Of a stretch of DNA of 64,000 nucleotides, positions 10,128-22,208 are shown one piece after another (the first letter of the stretch is position 1; each line of letters starts with the position of its first letter). Source of the DNA: Pelecanus crispus. Lineage: Eukaryota > Chordata > Aves > Pelecaniformes > Pelecanidae. Both the position numbers and the translations under genes were made by a program. The notes under the pieces are model-generated. The model was not told the origin of the DNA. It saw only the letters and a list, made by a program, of their open reading frames with translations, and did not search any database. The stretch covers positions 27,403,150 through 27,467,149 of the forward strand of contig NC_134653.1 in assembly GCF_030463565.1 (NCBI RefSeq). Direction: 5' to 3'.

Positions 10128-13100
10128 GGCCCGGGGAAGAAAGCGAGTACTTGAAAGAACAGAGAGAGCTCCCAGTTTAACAACACAATTGGCCTGATCT
10201 GGAAATCTCTGCTCAGAGATAAGCACCGTGGCTTAGTCACTCAGAGAAACTAGATTTTGCAGGGCTTTTGCTGTAGACTAAGAGCTGTCCGAGGATAATA
10301 TAGCTCACTAGTGTAATATTTACTGCAGTAGTAGGGAACTGATGACATTTCTGAATGGTGAAGTAGGATGGGGCAGTGAAGGATGGTGTTTTCCCTACTA
10401 ATGGGTGGATAATGTTTTTTGCTAAAAAGGTTTTCACACTATTTAAAGCGGCAGGATCTTCCTTGTCACTTCTGCCCCCAAACAGGAAGCCTTTGCTGCT
10501 AAGAATAGTGCATACAAGTGCCTGCTGTGCTCTTGGCCGTCATGTGTTTCAAGGAGAAGTTTGGGGGAGTTAAAAGCTCTGAGCACCTTTTCTGAGGCCC
10601 TGTGGACCTCACATTTACTTTCACAGGAAAGATTCCCACTGTCCTGCATTTGACTGAAGTGACCAAGTGAGCAGTGAGATTCCCTGTGTGTTCATTTAAG
10701 GAAGGGAGAGAGACTTCTGCCAGCTCGGAGTGATCCTGGGAGGAATCTTACTTTCTGATCTCGCAAGTAAGCGCCTCAAGTTAGATGATGCGACCCACTG
10801 CAGGTTGGAGTCTTGCTGAATAGTAAGTGGAGCTGTATTTCTCCCTGACTTCCCAATCTTCTCTTCAGTGCTGTTCTGAGAAGAAAGGGGGGCACTTCTG
10901 AATATTGGAGATACTTCCTTAGAAATGATCCAGAGGATGGGACTGTTGGAGGTTTTTTTGGCTGTAAGATGTGCCACTCTTACAAGCAGTATCATTTCTC
11001 TGCTGTGTGACTGCAGTAGTCACTGCTGAGATCCTGCAGTATGATAGGAAAGTACTACCCAGATCTCAGAAAATCAGAAATTAATTTTGAGAACTGGAGT
11101 TCTTGCAACTCATCAAAGAAAATGATCTAAGCCAAGTTTAGGTCTGAGAGTAGCATGGTGATTTTTCAGCAAGTGAAAGGCGAAGACTGGGAAAAGAGCT
11201 TTAAATCTGCAGGTTCAAAATAAACTGTGGGAAGATGAGGTTATTTGGAGTGCAGATCCATACTGTGTGGTCTGAGCCTGTTGCACTGAACTCCAAACCT
11301 GGGACTGTGGTTTTTGGGAGTGTCCAGCTGCAATCCAGAGAGGTGACTGCAACTTCTTACAGAGCCCAGGGCAGTCTTTAAACCTGCTAGCTTGGACACT
11401 GACAGCACTGGAGCTGCAATTGCTCAGGCTTTGTTTGCCAAGGATTTACCCAGAGCCCTAGGCAGCTCTGACTTTTTGCCTTACCTAAGGCAAAGAGATA
11501 ACAGCTCATAATGACAGTGAAGAAAATCCATGTGCGAGGGGTATCTTGCTGCCTCAGCTGTTGATGAGGTCATGGGGATGTCTTTTTGGCTGGTATTAGT
11601 CCAGGATATTGCTTCTAAATGGGAGTTAAGCATATCTCAGTTGGATACTTCATGTTTCTGGAGAACTTGCAGCTGCATCATTTGGGCATTTGGCATCATC
11701 TGGGCTGTGAAAGCTTGTGCCTGTGCTTTGGGGTTCCCAGGGGTGTAAGGCTCTTGTGCGGTGTTGGTGATTGCATCCAGGAAAAAAAAGAAAAAGTCCA
11801 AATAAAGAGAGAATTGAGCAGCCTGGATCAGTTCTATGAAGAATGCAAAACAAGCCTGGGCCATCTCAGGGTAAGCTGCACTCATGGTACCTCTTGAACC
11901 CATGTCCTGTTATTGTTGGTGTGGAACGTGAGGGTCTGGGCCAATGAAAATAAGGAAGGCGGCTTGACAGACACAGATTTTATCTTTTGAGATTCGTCAT
12001 GACCTTTCTAGTGTATAATAAATAAAGTTGACTCAGGAATTGGCAAGTGCCCTATAACATGCAGTCCTGGTGTTGGGACTCGGCAGAATGTTCTGCTTAG
12101 CAATGCACTCTGTTAGCTTTGTTTGCCAAGTTCCTATTTTGGAGGTGTGCTGAAGGGCTGAACAGTGGCAGATGCTGAAGCCTTCTGCAGGGCAGGTGCA
12201 CTGGACCTGGCATCTCTGACCATGCTGATCCAGGCTGGATGAAGGTCATTTTGAATCCATGCTGATACAACCTTTTACCACTGGGCCATAAAAAGAAAAG
12301 AAATGTCTAACCAAGTAAGAATGCAGCTTGCAGTGGTGTGAATCCTGGGGCAAGGAGGACTCCCATCCTTTCACATTACTGTATAACCTGTCAACATTTA
12401 AGTTGGCATTGAACAGTATTATTTCCTGTATTAATGTCTTTTGAGCAGCCCTGCCATGCACGCTAGATCCTGTGATATTAAACAGTTCCATCATCCAGAG
12501 GATGTGGCCAATTTTGCAGGTGACAGGAATGGTAGCTCTGAGACTTGCCTGCTGCCGGCTGAATCCCTGCCATACCATCTCCTCTGTTAACTGTGATTGT
12601 GAGCAACCACAGTCAGGTTTTCTGAGCTAGCCCTGGTGGCAGGGGCTGTGATATATAGGGCCCCTTTGCAGACAACTGGGAATTATGTGCTGCTAAATTG
12701 AAGCTGTTCTGTGATGGTAACACATCGGATTGTGAAGTTACTCTGCAGAGCCAAAAGACACTGGGGAGAAGAGGGCTAATGTTTGAATTTCCAGTCCCAG
12801 AGAGGCTACAAGGGGAGAGCTGCAGTTAATTCACAAAGATTATGGCTGATTCAAAGGCAAAGCCTGAAGAGGAGACACCCAGCGCTAGCACCGGGGTGCT
12901 GGGCTACATGAGCACTCAGCACCTTAAAGGACAACTGGTTCCTTCGTTTCTGAGGTGCCTGCCATTTGGGAGCAGTCCAGTATTCCAAGTGTTTCCTGCC
13001 TTTCTTTATATTCATGCCAAAAGCACTAACAGAATAGGGTGGAGACAAAAAATCTCAGACCCTCCTCATGATCATCTTCTAATTCCAGAAGGATCAAAAT

Positions 13101-16100
13101 GCTAAAGGTTGCATTAGGAAAACAGAAATTGTCTTTTCTCCCACCATTGGTAACTCAATGCCACAACTAAAGCTGAGAGTCAGCTGCTTGTTCTACAGCT
13201 GCGTCCTTTCTGAATTCATGAGAAACAGCATTTTGATTTCCTTCCAGAGGAAATATACAGTAATATCCCTAACTTGCACGGAGGCCTTCCAGTCTGCAGA
13301 ACTAACCCATGTAATATTCATATGCAAGTAAATTAAATCCAAGATCCCCTATTCCTTATGGACTGAGCCAACACTTGGGAATCCAGGCTTTTAATCAGAA
13401 ATCTTTACAGCTTGCTTTCTCTGAACACTTGCTTCCCATGCAAGTTCCCTCCCATCTGAAGTTCTACATTTGCAGATGATCCCTCCTTTCCTGCCCTATG
13501 ACAGACCTGGGAAGCACAAGAAGTTTATCGGAGACTCAGGGGCTGTCTGTCCCTTCCCATGGTTCAGCACTACATGGACTTTCAAAAGAACTGTAGCAAC
13601 TATGTTCCTGCAGATTTTTGCTGTGTGGCTGGAGGGAGGGATGTGCTCTCTGCATGCTAACAGCAGTCTCTGATTCCCTTGCAGCAGGATCTTTAGATCA
13701 GCATGTGATCTGGAAGCACTGTGTGGGACATACGATCCTCCCAGGAAGAGTTTAATGCTTTCTGTCCATCAAAAGCATGAAGCTGCATCCTGGGGTCAGG
13801 ATGTCAATGACATGTGGATGACACCAAACGCTGAAGCCTGCATGTCAGTCAGGTCTTGGAAGAGGCCGCATTCTGTCTGCTGCACAGACACATTTGCTCT
13901 CTCTGAAGGGAGGTCCTTGTGCATGTAGCCATGAATTTGGTGTTTTCCAGGTGGCTGTGTTCTCTCTACGCTGGATGAATCCAGTGCTGTAAAACACGTG
14001 TCCCTGTTCTGCTTCCTAAAGAGATGCATCTGGTGATGTCAGCTTCCAGGTAAGACACACAGGAACCTGCCCTCTCTTAGCATCTGTGGCCTTTGGCCTC
14101 TGCTGGTAATCAGGCATCCTAAGGAAACCAGAAGTGACCTAAGGCTATTTTTTTGCTAATTCTTGGTCAGTGTTGCAGATGGAGAAGTAATGGCAATTTT
14201 CCAGCAGGTGAGACCCTCCAGGCCAGCTAGCCAGACAAGGAAAATAAACACAGGAAATAGCATCCCTGCAATAAGATAACAGAGAAAGGAGAGGCTGGGA
14301 GAGCTTTCTGCTGCGTGTGTCAGGGGGGAAGCACGGAGCTTGGAGCTCTCTCTAACTGGAGCAAGCAGATGTCAAGCCTTAACATGAAGGTTACTGCCTG
14401 GACAGAGAGGAAAGGAGAAAAAAGGAGGTTTCTGCTTTGGCCAGAGTAGCAGTTGCTCTCCAGGGTACAGGGTCTGTGGAATGAAGATCTCTGGTCTAGA
14501 TGCAAGGTCAGATAATGCTTTGCTCAGGGAAGAGACTCTCATGGTCTCTGCTCCACCTGGATGTTACTTTTGTCTTTCTGTCCCAAAAGCAGTTCTCTGT
14601 GGTGGTGGAAACTCTGTTCTGTCTCTCCTGTGAAACCCATTCCCTGGACAACTCCTCTTGGTTTCTGCTTTGTGTCCCATCCCCCCAGATCCTGTGGGCT
14701 TATCAGAACCTCCACATTGCTCAGTTTATTCCTGATGGTATGGCTGGGTAGTACTGTGGCGGGGCATCTGCTAGCTCCATCCCTGTGCTTAGCAAGATGG
14801 AGAAGCCACCTGTGGTGCCCAAAATAGCCTCTGCTGGGCAATCCAATCCAAATGGTGTTGATAGTGATGGGGGATTCCCATGCCTCATAAAGAGGCTTTT
14901 GTTGGGAGGATCTAAGCTGAGCTCCAGGCCTTGCCAGCTGTGGAGAGGAGCAGATGGATCTGCAGTATAAAAATAGACTGAAGCAGACTTGTTCTGCCTC
15001 TTTTCTTCACCAGCTCAAAGTACAGTCCCAGAGGTGCCTGGTCAGCTGAACCAGAGCAGAGAACTGGGTGCTTTGCAGCTGCCAGTCTGCCTGGAGCCCA
15101 TTAGCTATTGTCAGAGACAGGAATTTCTCTCTCTTCAGTCCCATTCGCCTTACAGCTGCCGTGTGAATCTTGTTTGCTCACAGCTGTTGGCAGCATGTTA
15201 CATCCCATTTCCCTGGGGCAACACAAGCAGGAGAATGGGGCTTTTCTGTGAGACACCATGTTCCTAAACTCTGCTATACCTTGCCTCAAGAAGCAGAGGT
15301 ATTAGTCTGTGGCTGTGTCCTCTGGATCAGACCTCTGTACAGCACCTAAGGAAATGTGCTGAAGATATGCACCAGTGTGTCATGGGCACAGTTTCAACTA
15401 GTTGATTGGTAGATTTTACGGCATTCAAGACCTCTGTGCATTGCAGATGGAAATCTCACCTTTTCCCAATCCCAGCTACAGGGGGAACATTTTGGAGTGC
15501 TGTGATCTTTGTTGTTGCTTCAAGTGACTCGGCTGCTTGTTCCAATGCCGTAAGTTCATACCAAAGCTCTGAGGTTAAAACACCCTCCAAAGGCATCTGA
15601 GGCTCATTGTCCTTGGTCTGTCATGTGCATGAAAATGGGATATCTCCTGTGGATACCTCCTGGCCCAGTTGTTCATCCTAGCACTTTCCATCTAGGCCTA
15701 GAAATTTTTCAACTCTAAAATACGATGGTTTTGGTGCACAAAACCAATTGCGAGGCTGCATCAGTACTCTGAACAGAGCAGGCAGGATATGGTCCCTCTG
15801 CATTGTGCCTGCAAAGCACTGCCAGCCCATCAGTCCTGAGACATATGTTTGCATAAAACCCCCTTCTCCGTTGGCATCCCCACTCCATCCCCTCCTGCTA
15901 ACTGAATAAGGATCACGTAGATGTTTCCTGAATGAGCTTTCATAAAGCGCTAATTTGATACACTCAGGGCATCTTCCTGTAATGAATGTTCCTGAGGTAA
16001 CTGAAGGTGAATTTGCATGGGTGGGTAGGGGGAACAGGGCAGGACTGCTGGCAGAGATAATGGAAGGAATAGGAGATCACCCTTTTGTTCCCATAAATCC

Positions 16101-19065
16101 TCAGCTGCTTGTTTCTGCTACACTCTCTGGCTTTTTGACTCAGACACTGCCTTTTTCTTTGTACCTGAGGAGTCTTTGACACAGAAAGCCTTTACAGTTT
16201 CTAGACGCTTGTGCCATGAACCTGAGATATTGCTGTTATTGCACAGATACGGTAGAGGGGCCCAGGGCCAGAGGTGGGGGAAGAGCCTGGGCTTCTTGCT
16301 CCTGAGGCTCATGCTGGAATCACAGCAGTGGTACCCACAGTGCTGGGCCTGGACTCTCCCAGCACTCCACCTACATCTGCTGCCTTGGCAGATCTGCTTT
16401 CCAGTCCATGCCTACTCTTTCTGCATTTTTATATTCGTCCTTGGGGGAGTAAAATCTTTGTAACCTTTGCCTTCCTGCCCTCTTCTTTTCTTACCTTTCA
16501 CCTAAGAATCACATCCTAAAAGATCTGCTCAGCCACCAGCTTTTAAGCACTTATTGGCCTCCCTGCTGCAGCAGCCCCAGCACCCACATGGTGCCATTTT
16601 CCTGTGTGTCCCAGGACTCCCACCAGCTGCCCTCTCCGTGCTCCCTTCCAGCTGCTCACTGGTGCAGCTGTGTCCATCCTATCGGGACATGCCAGTCTCA
16701 GCAGATCCTTGTTCCCAAAAGTCACCCTGACTGTCTGAGTGCTCAGAAGATGGTTTCATCCTAGATTTCCAGGTGCTATCACAACTTAAATCTTCAGTAC
16801 ATGCACTTTTCCTTTACATATGCAGTTTGTTTTAGCCAAGGGAGGAGACAGCACTGCTGTTCAAGTGGAGGGAAGGCCTCCAGCCTGGCTCCTTCTATGA
16901 TAGTTTCTCTCTGGGAATATTCTCCTTGATCATAGACCCCTGTGCCCTCATTTGGTGCGGGGAGTCAGGAAACAGCGGCAGTACCGAGCCTTTCCACTTA
17001 TTTACAGCATTTCCTTCTGCTTGCCGGGGAAGCAGAAAAGGGCTGTCTAAAGGGCTTGGGTTTTTTCTGAGCAAGCTGGATTTGCAGAGTAGAGGCAACT
17101 GCTGTTCCTCTAACTTGGGAAGCACATGGTGGGGAAAAGGTAACTTCTGGAGCCTGGGGACTTGGGTTTTTCCTCACAGATCAAGAAACCCTAGGTTGTC
17201 AGAACCGCAGGCAACAAACCACCAGTGATTTGCCAGTAAACAGACTAGGAAGCATCTGCCTTGCATTTCAATAGCGCAAACTTGACATTTCACCCTTGTC
17301 TGTTTCTTTCTTTAGTTTCTTGACATTTGGTATTTACAGAAATGTTTCAGCCACTAACTTGATGGGATTCAGCTCACAAAATGGCCATCTTGTCTCTGGT
17401 GACTGTCACGAGAGGTCTCCGTGCTTCACGGGGGAGCTCCATGTCGCACCCACATTCAAGAGTTGGAGGCTGTCACGGTGCAGAGGCGGGCAGGGGCCTT
17501 CATGGGCATTTCCAGCAGCACAGCAGGAAAGATGGGACCAAAACTGGTGGCTCCAGCAGTCCAGTCCAGACCTTGCTTTCATCTCCACATCCCCAGTGAA
17601 ACTCTAGATACAAACCAGAATCTGGACTAAATGTGTGTTTTGATCGCTGTGTTTTGTGCCTGTTGCGCTTGGTGTGGGCTGTTAAAGGCCAAGCTGTACA
17701 GCCGGGGAAAAAACCTCCAAAACACAGCCCTTCTTAAGCCTAAGATTTGGGCATCTAACTTGGTGTAATAACTCAGCAGCACCTGTACTGCAAGTGCAGT
17801 ATGTGTATAGTTGCACCTCTCTTTTCTCTGATGACCACTGAGGGTCATTTTTACTTTTATTTTCGGTTCTTGAAGTCTGACATGATGCTTGAGCTGGAGG
17901 ACAGGGAGCAGGGAGAGCTCCCTCTGCTGTCTGTGGGCCTTCAGGTTCCCAACTAATTCACTCCCCACTCAAGATTGTTTTGCCAGGGTGGAGATGACAG
18001 TGGAAGCTGTTCAGCCTATAGATGACTCTGTGAAGAACCCACATAAAATGCAATTATTACTGTTAATATGCAAGGTGTAGTGCATCTCACAGCACCCTGT
18101 GAGTAGCTCTGCTGGCTTCTGTGGCACTGTGGTCACAGCCTGTGTGTGAACGTGAATTCAGGTTTGGACCCAGTGTAATGCACCATTGAGAAGGGATGGA
18201 CATTGCAGCTTTGGTATTCAGCAGAGGATGGACTAGACTGGGGGACACTCATGCAAGAGGTCTACTCTGATTAGGTAACACCTGTGCTGTGTCATCCTGT
18301 GGGAGGCCAGAGGAAATAAAATCCTGCTCAATTTTGCGTAGAAAGCTCAGGTCTGTAAAGCAGCTTGTTTTCTTGACTTCTCCAGTCATTTACTGCAGGC
18401 AGGTTTCCCCACTCTTAAACGAGACAATGATAGAGACTCAGTTGTCTTCACCAGGACACTCCTCCCCAAGGTGACACTACTTGACTCAGCATCAAGACTA
18501 GGGTCTTAGGGAGGTGCTAAGAAGTCAGGTGGGGATGGGGCAACCACAAAGGATTTTTAAAAGCAATTAAGCAACTTCAAGAGCAAAGTGCCTCTAAATT
18601 ACTCTGAATGTTGGGCTTATTAAGGTTATTAGCCCAGGTCCTTATTTGTTCTGGTGTAGCCTGAAAATGTTCTGACTAGTTGAACTGGACAGTGCCTTGT
18701 CAGAGTGCTTGCAGCAAGCTGGGTGGCAACAGTTTGCCTTGGACAGCTCAGTATAGCCTCTCACCTCATCTTTATGAGCCCTCCTTTTTCTTTTGGAGGG
18801 TCTTTCCCTTTGCTTGCTTGCTTTCTGTTGTCGTCCTGTCCCTCCCTCCCCCCAGCTCTCTCTCTATGCAGACCACATTTTTGGAATTGTGCTCAGGAAG
18901 ACATTCCTGTGTTTCTCAGCTGTAACATAATCAATCCTTTGTTATGGTATTTCAGTTAGGTGCCCCCAAAGGGTGAGCAGTTCTGGTCAGGAGCAACAAG
19001 ACTTTCTTGCTCTGACTGCTCACTGGCCTGGCAATTCATAGAAGTGCTATTTTTCTTCACCTCAG

Positions 19066-19140
19066 TTAAACTGCTAACACGTCCCAGCATGCACAAGACG
19101 CGGAGGCTCAATAAACGCAAAGGGCTCATTGTTAAACAAG
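19066..19140 (+). other. Orphan exon-like unit with strong splice sites
   Basis: A 75-base segment preceded by a long pyrimidine tract ending in CTCAG (acceptor at 19061-19065) and followed by a perfect CAAG|GTAAGT donor at 19137-19146. One frame is open throughout (2 + 72 + 1 bases, a symmetric phase) and would encode a very basic peptide containing MHKTRRLNKRKG. I do not recognise it. It could be an internal exon of an unannotated coding or long non-coding transcript, or a chance cryptic exon. No partner exons were identified. Confidence 0.35.
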
Positions 19141-22100
19141 GTAAGTCATCCTAAGAGGCCGGGCATTAGACGGTTTTCAATGCTTCCCTCTGTTGTTTGT
19201 CAAGGATCAGACAGTGAGGTGATGTGGCAGAACAGTCCATAGCATGAATGGAAAACACTGTGTTCCAGTTCTCTGTAAAGGCCCAAGAATAGCCACCTCA
19301 GTGCTTCCTGTGTCTGGCTGATGCTGAACCATCAAAGAGACATTTTCTGTGGGTTAAACTGAGCTCTCTGCTTCTTAAATATTTCTTTTGCTGTTAAGTT
19401 TGGCCCTTGCTTTGCTAGCAGCTGTACAAATTGAACTAGCTGAAAAAGAATAGTGTAGAAAAAATTAGACATAGAAATAAGACAAAGGAGTAACAGAAAC
19501 AACAAGCACCAATTTGATTGTGTGTCTGAGTTCATCCAGACCATATGGAAGCTGTGAATTTTAAGCAGGCAGCCGAGAGACAAAATGGTAGTCATTTTAG
19601 AAGTTTTGTTTGAGTGTATGAAAGTAAGTGAGAACATACTTATAGGTCAAGCATACAGGGGTGAGGGAAGCTGAATCACTGGCAAATCAGAGGCAGGAGG
19701 AAAGAATGAGATGCGGAGGTCTAAACTGGGAAGGGTTATTGCCTGGGACATGAATATTTTGTCTAATGCATAAGGAGGTGGAAAGGTGAAGAAAGGCCAC
19801 GGACATACTAATTGTTTGCAAATTGCACTATGTCATCTTTCCCTCTGCCCAATTTTAGCCATTGTTTGGTGCAGGCAGCAATACATGTGCATGCTACATC
19901 CATTCATCTTCATGATAGCTGGGTTAAATTGCACAATCATTATGAATACCATTTGCAGGCAACTCTTATTGCTGCTCCCAGCTTCTATCCAGTAATCTGC
20001 GGCTCCAGGGTCTGGGTGCTAACATTTTGAAACTGTGGTCGATCGGAAAGTATTTCTATGCTGCTGCTTCTCTCACCTTTTTATTCCATTGTTCTGCTAA
20101 ATCACTGTGGTGTAAGTAAGCATTCTTCTAGGACTGGTAATTCAAGATCTTGTGATTGAACATGACTAGAGAATGGTTCTTTGTACCTGCAAGAAGTGAA
20201 GAATCCTTCCACTGGGATTTTGCTTCTAGCCTTGGGGAGAACTTCCACACCAAAAACTACAGCTTTGTGTACACAAAACTTCCCACGTAGTTTGGTAGTG
20301 GTTTCTAAAGAGGACTTGCTTATGGTGGAAAATTACACTATGTTAGAAGGAAGCTTTGAAGACCTGTAGTAGTTAACGTGAAATTAGGCACACAATGTGA
20401 ACAGAGAAGCATGGACCAGCAGATGTGATAGTGTATCGTATTTTCGTACACTGAATGCAAGATCCAAGTGAATCTCGTAAGTGTTGCAATTCCTTAGGAC
20501 CACAGCCTAACTTGATGTTGTTTTGCAGTGCTGAGCAGCCCTTTGGTATAACTGCTTCTTCACTCCCAAAGCCTGAACATCTGGATTTACGGTCACAAAA
20601 GCAATCCAACAAGGAAGGAAATGAAAAATGGTACCCCTGTGTATTAGAAAAGAGGCTGGGTACGGTCTGAGTCACAGCACATGTAAGAGACACTCTGGCA
20701 TCCCCCAACTGTCCCATCCCACAATAACAGTACCGCTGCTGCTCTCCTCTGTTGGGAACCACTGCTCACAGTGACTGCTTCTCAGCATAAACATCCTTGA
20801 AAGCCCCTCTGCTATCATCTGTAAATGGTGATCCACCAGCCACTCTCAATGTGAACTACTGATAGTAACCCCTACCATTGTGCCCTAATATCAGTTTATT
20901 CATTAACTTTCTATGTTTGAGGTGCATGTCTGTTAATTTAAACTGCCCACCTCTCTGGGGAGAACATACAACCTTTGTGTTACAGGATCATAAAAAAAAC
21001 TATAGCTGGAGGGGATGCAGCAGTAATAGAGATGAACGCTGTCTTCCTGGGACAATTATAAATTTTGGTGCCTCCTGAAGGAGCCATATGGACCCTCCTT
21101 GCATATCTTCACCTCTGCTTGAAGTGCCTGATAATGCTCTGCTGAATCAGGGTGAGGAGGGGAAGATGGATAGGTAGGTATGTGCTCTTCACTGATTTTT
21201 CTGATTAACACAGGAGAAGGCTGTGCTAGAGGGACTTCCCAGGGCAGAGCTTGGCTTGATGGAGGCTTTTTTAAATTATTTAATTTTATTCAGTTCCTGG
21301 AACTGAGCTGATGCTGGTGGTTGTCATTATGCTGGACCAGGAGGAACTGAACTGAGCGTCAATATGTTTGAGAGTGACATGCTTGTGACTGCTTTCCACT
21401 GTGGAACAAAAGATGTAAAAGGTGAGTAAGCAGGTAATAAAACATGGATGTGAAGCCTTTGCAGGCTCCCTTTTGCTCTGAAGACCGAATCAAGTAGATT
21501 GCATTTTGGGGGAAGATGTGCTGTAGCATTGCCTTTTGCCAAGTAGTGCCTTTTTTTCTGCTACCACTGATAAAGGAGAAAAAAAAAGCTCCTTTATTGT
21601 CACCAAGTGCCATGAATAGCCTATCTGATCAGTAAGAGATCTGATTTGGTAAGGAGGATCTGGGCTAGTGCCTTATGGGACAATGTGTTATCCCAGCTCT
21701 TTATCCCTGCATGCCCTAGTTATCTATCACACAACCCTGCCACACTCACTCATTTCCTGCTCTCCTCTTTCTTACCTCTGTGGGTGGACCATGTCTTGCA
21801 GACGACCTGTCCAGGGAGTATGTGTTACATTTCCCGCCAGTTCACGTGACGCTGGGGATGTCTGTTCCTTCACCAGTTATTTATGAGATCCTGTGAAAAT
21901 GTAGGGCGTGAGGAAAGTGGAGGTTTCCAGGCGTGCAAATGAAGGGGGCTATGTATTGTTTCAAAAAAAATTTCTTTCTGGTGTGTGAAAAGGAGAAGGG
22001 TCCTTTGCTCAGGGTCTTTCTCACCCAAAGTTGCTTCTTGGAGAGAAGCAAGAGCTAGTGCTCATATTGTTGCCAGTGATTTTGTTAAGTATTCCCCCAG

Positions 22101-22170
22101 GAGATCCTACATATCTTTGATGCAGGCTCATTTGTGTGTGTGTTGGTTGCCTCCATCCCCATCAGTGGTG

Positions 22171-22208
22171 CTTTCTCCCTCTCCCTCTCCCCTCTCTCCT
22201 GTCCTCTC
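22171..22208. repeat. CT-rich low-complexity tract
   Basis: About 38 bases made almost entirely of C and T (CTCCCT/CTCCC units) on the plus strand. A polypurine-polypyrimidine tract of no assigned function. Confidence 0.7.

Larger units (their letters stand above)
5786..18900. other. Intergenic DNA, ADORA2A to UPB1, first part
   Basis: No recognisable protein-coding exon, RNA gene or well-preserved mobile element. Open frames are all under about 120 codons, overlap on both strands and match no family I know. Items found inside: the CRE at 6075, the inverted repeat at 7671, the AATAAA site at 8820, a G run with GGGGGGG near 8900-8915, and the tandem duplication at 10070-10127. Confidence 0.6.

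Noticed and set aside
12842-13105. 87-codon frame beginning MADSKAKPEEETPSAS
   Set aside because: The first 30 residues look protein-like, but there is no recognisable family, no supporting splice donor at the end of that part, and the remainder is of ordinary non-coding composition.
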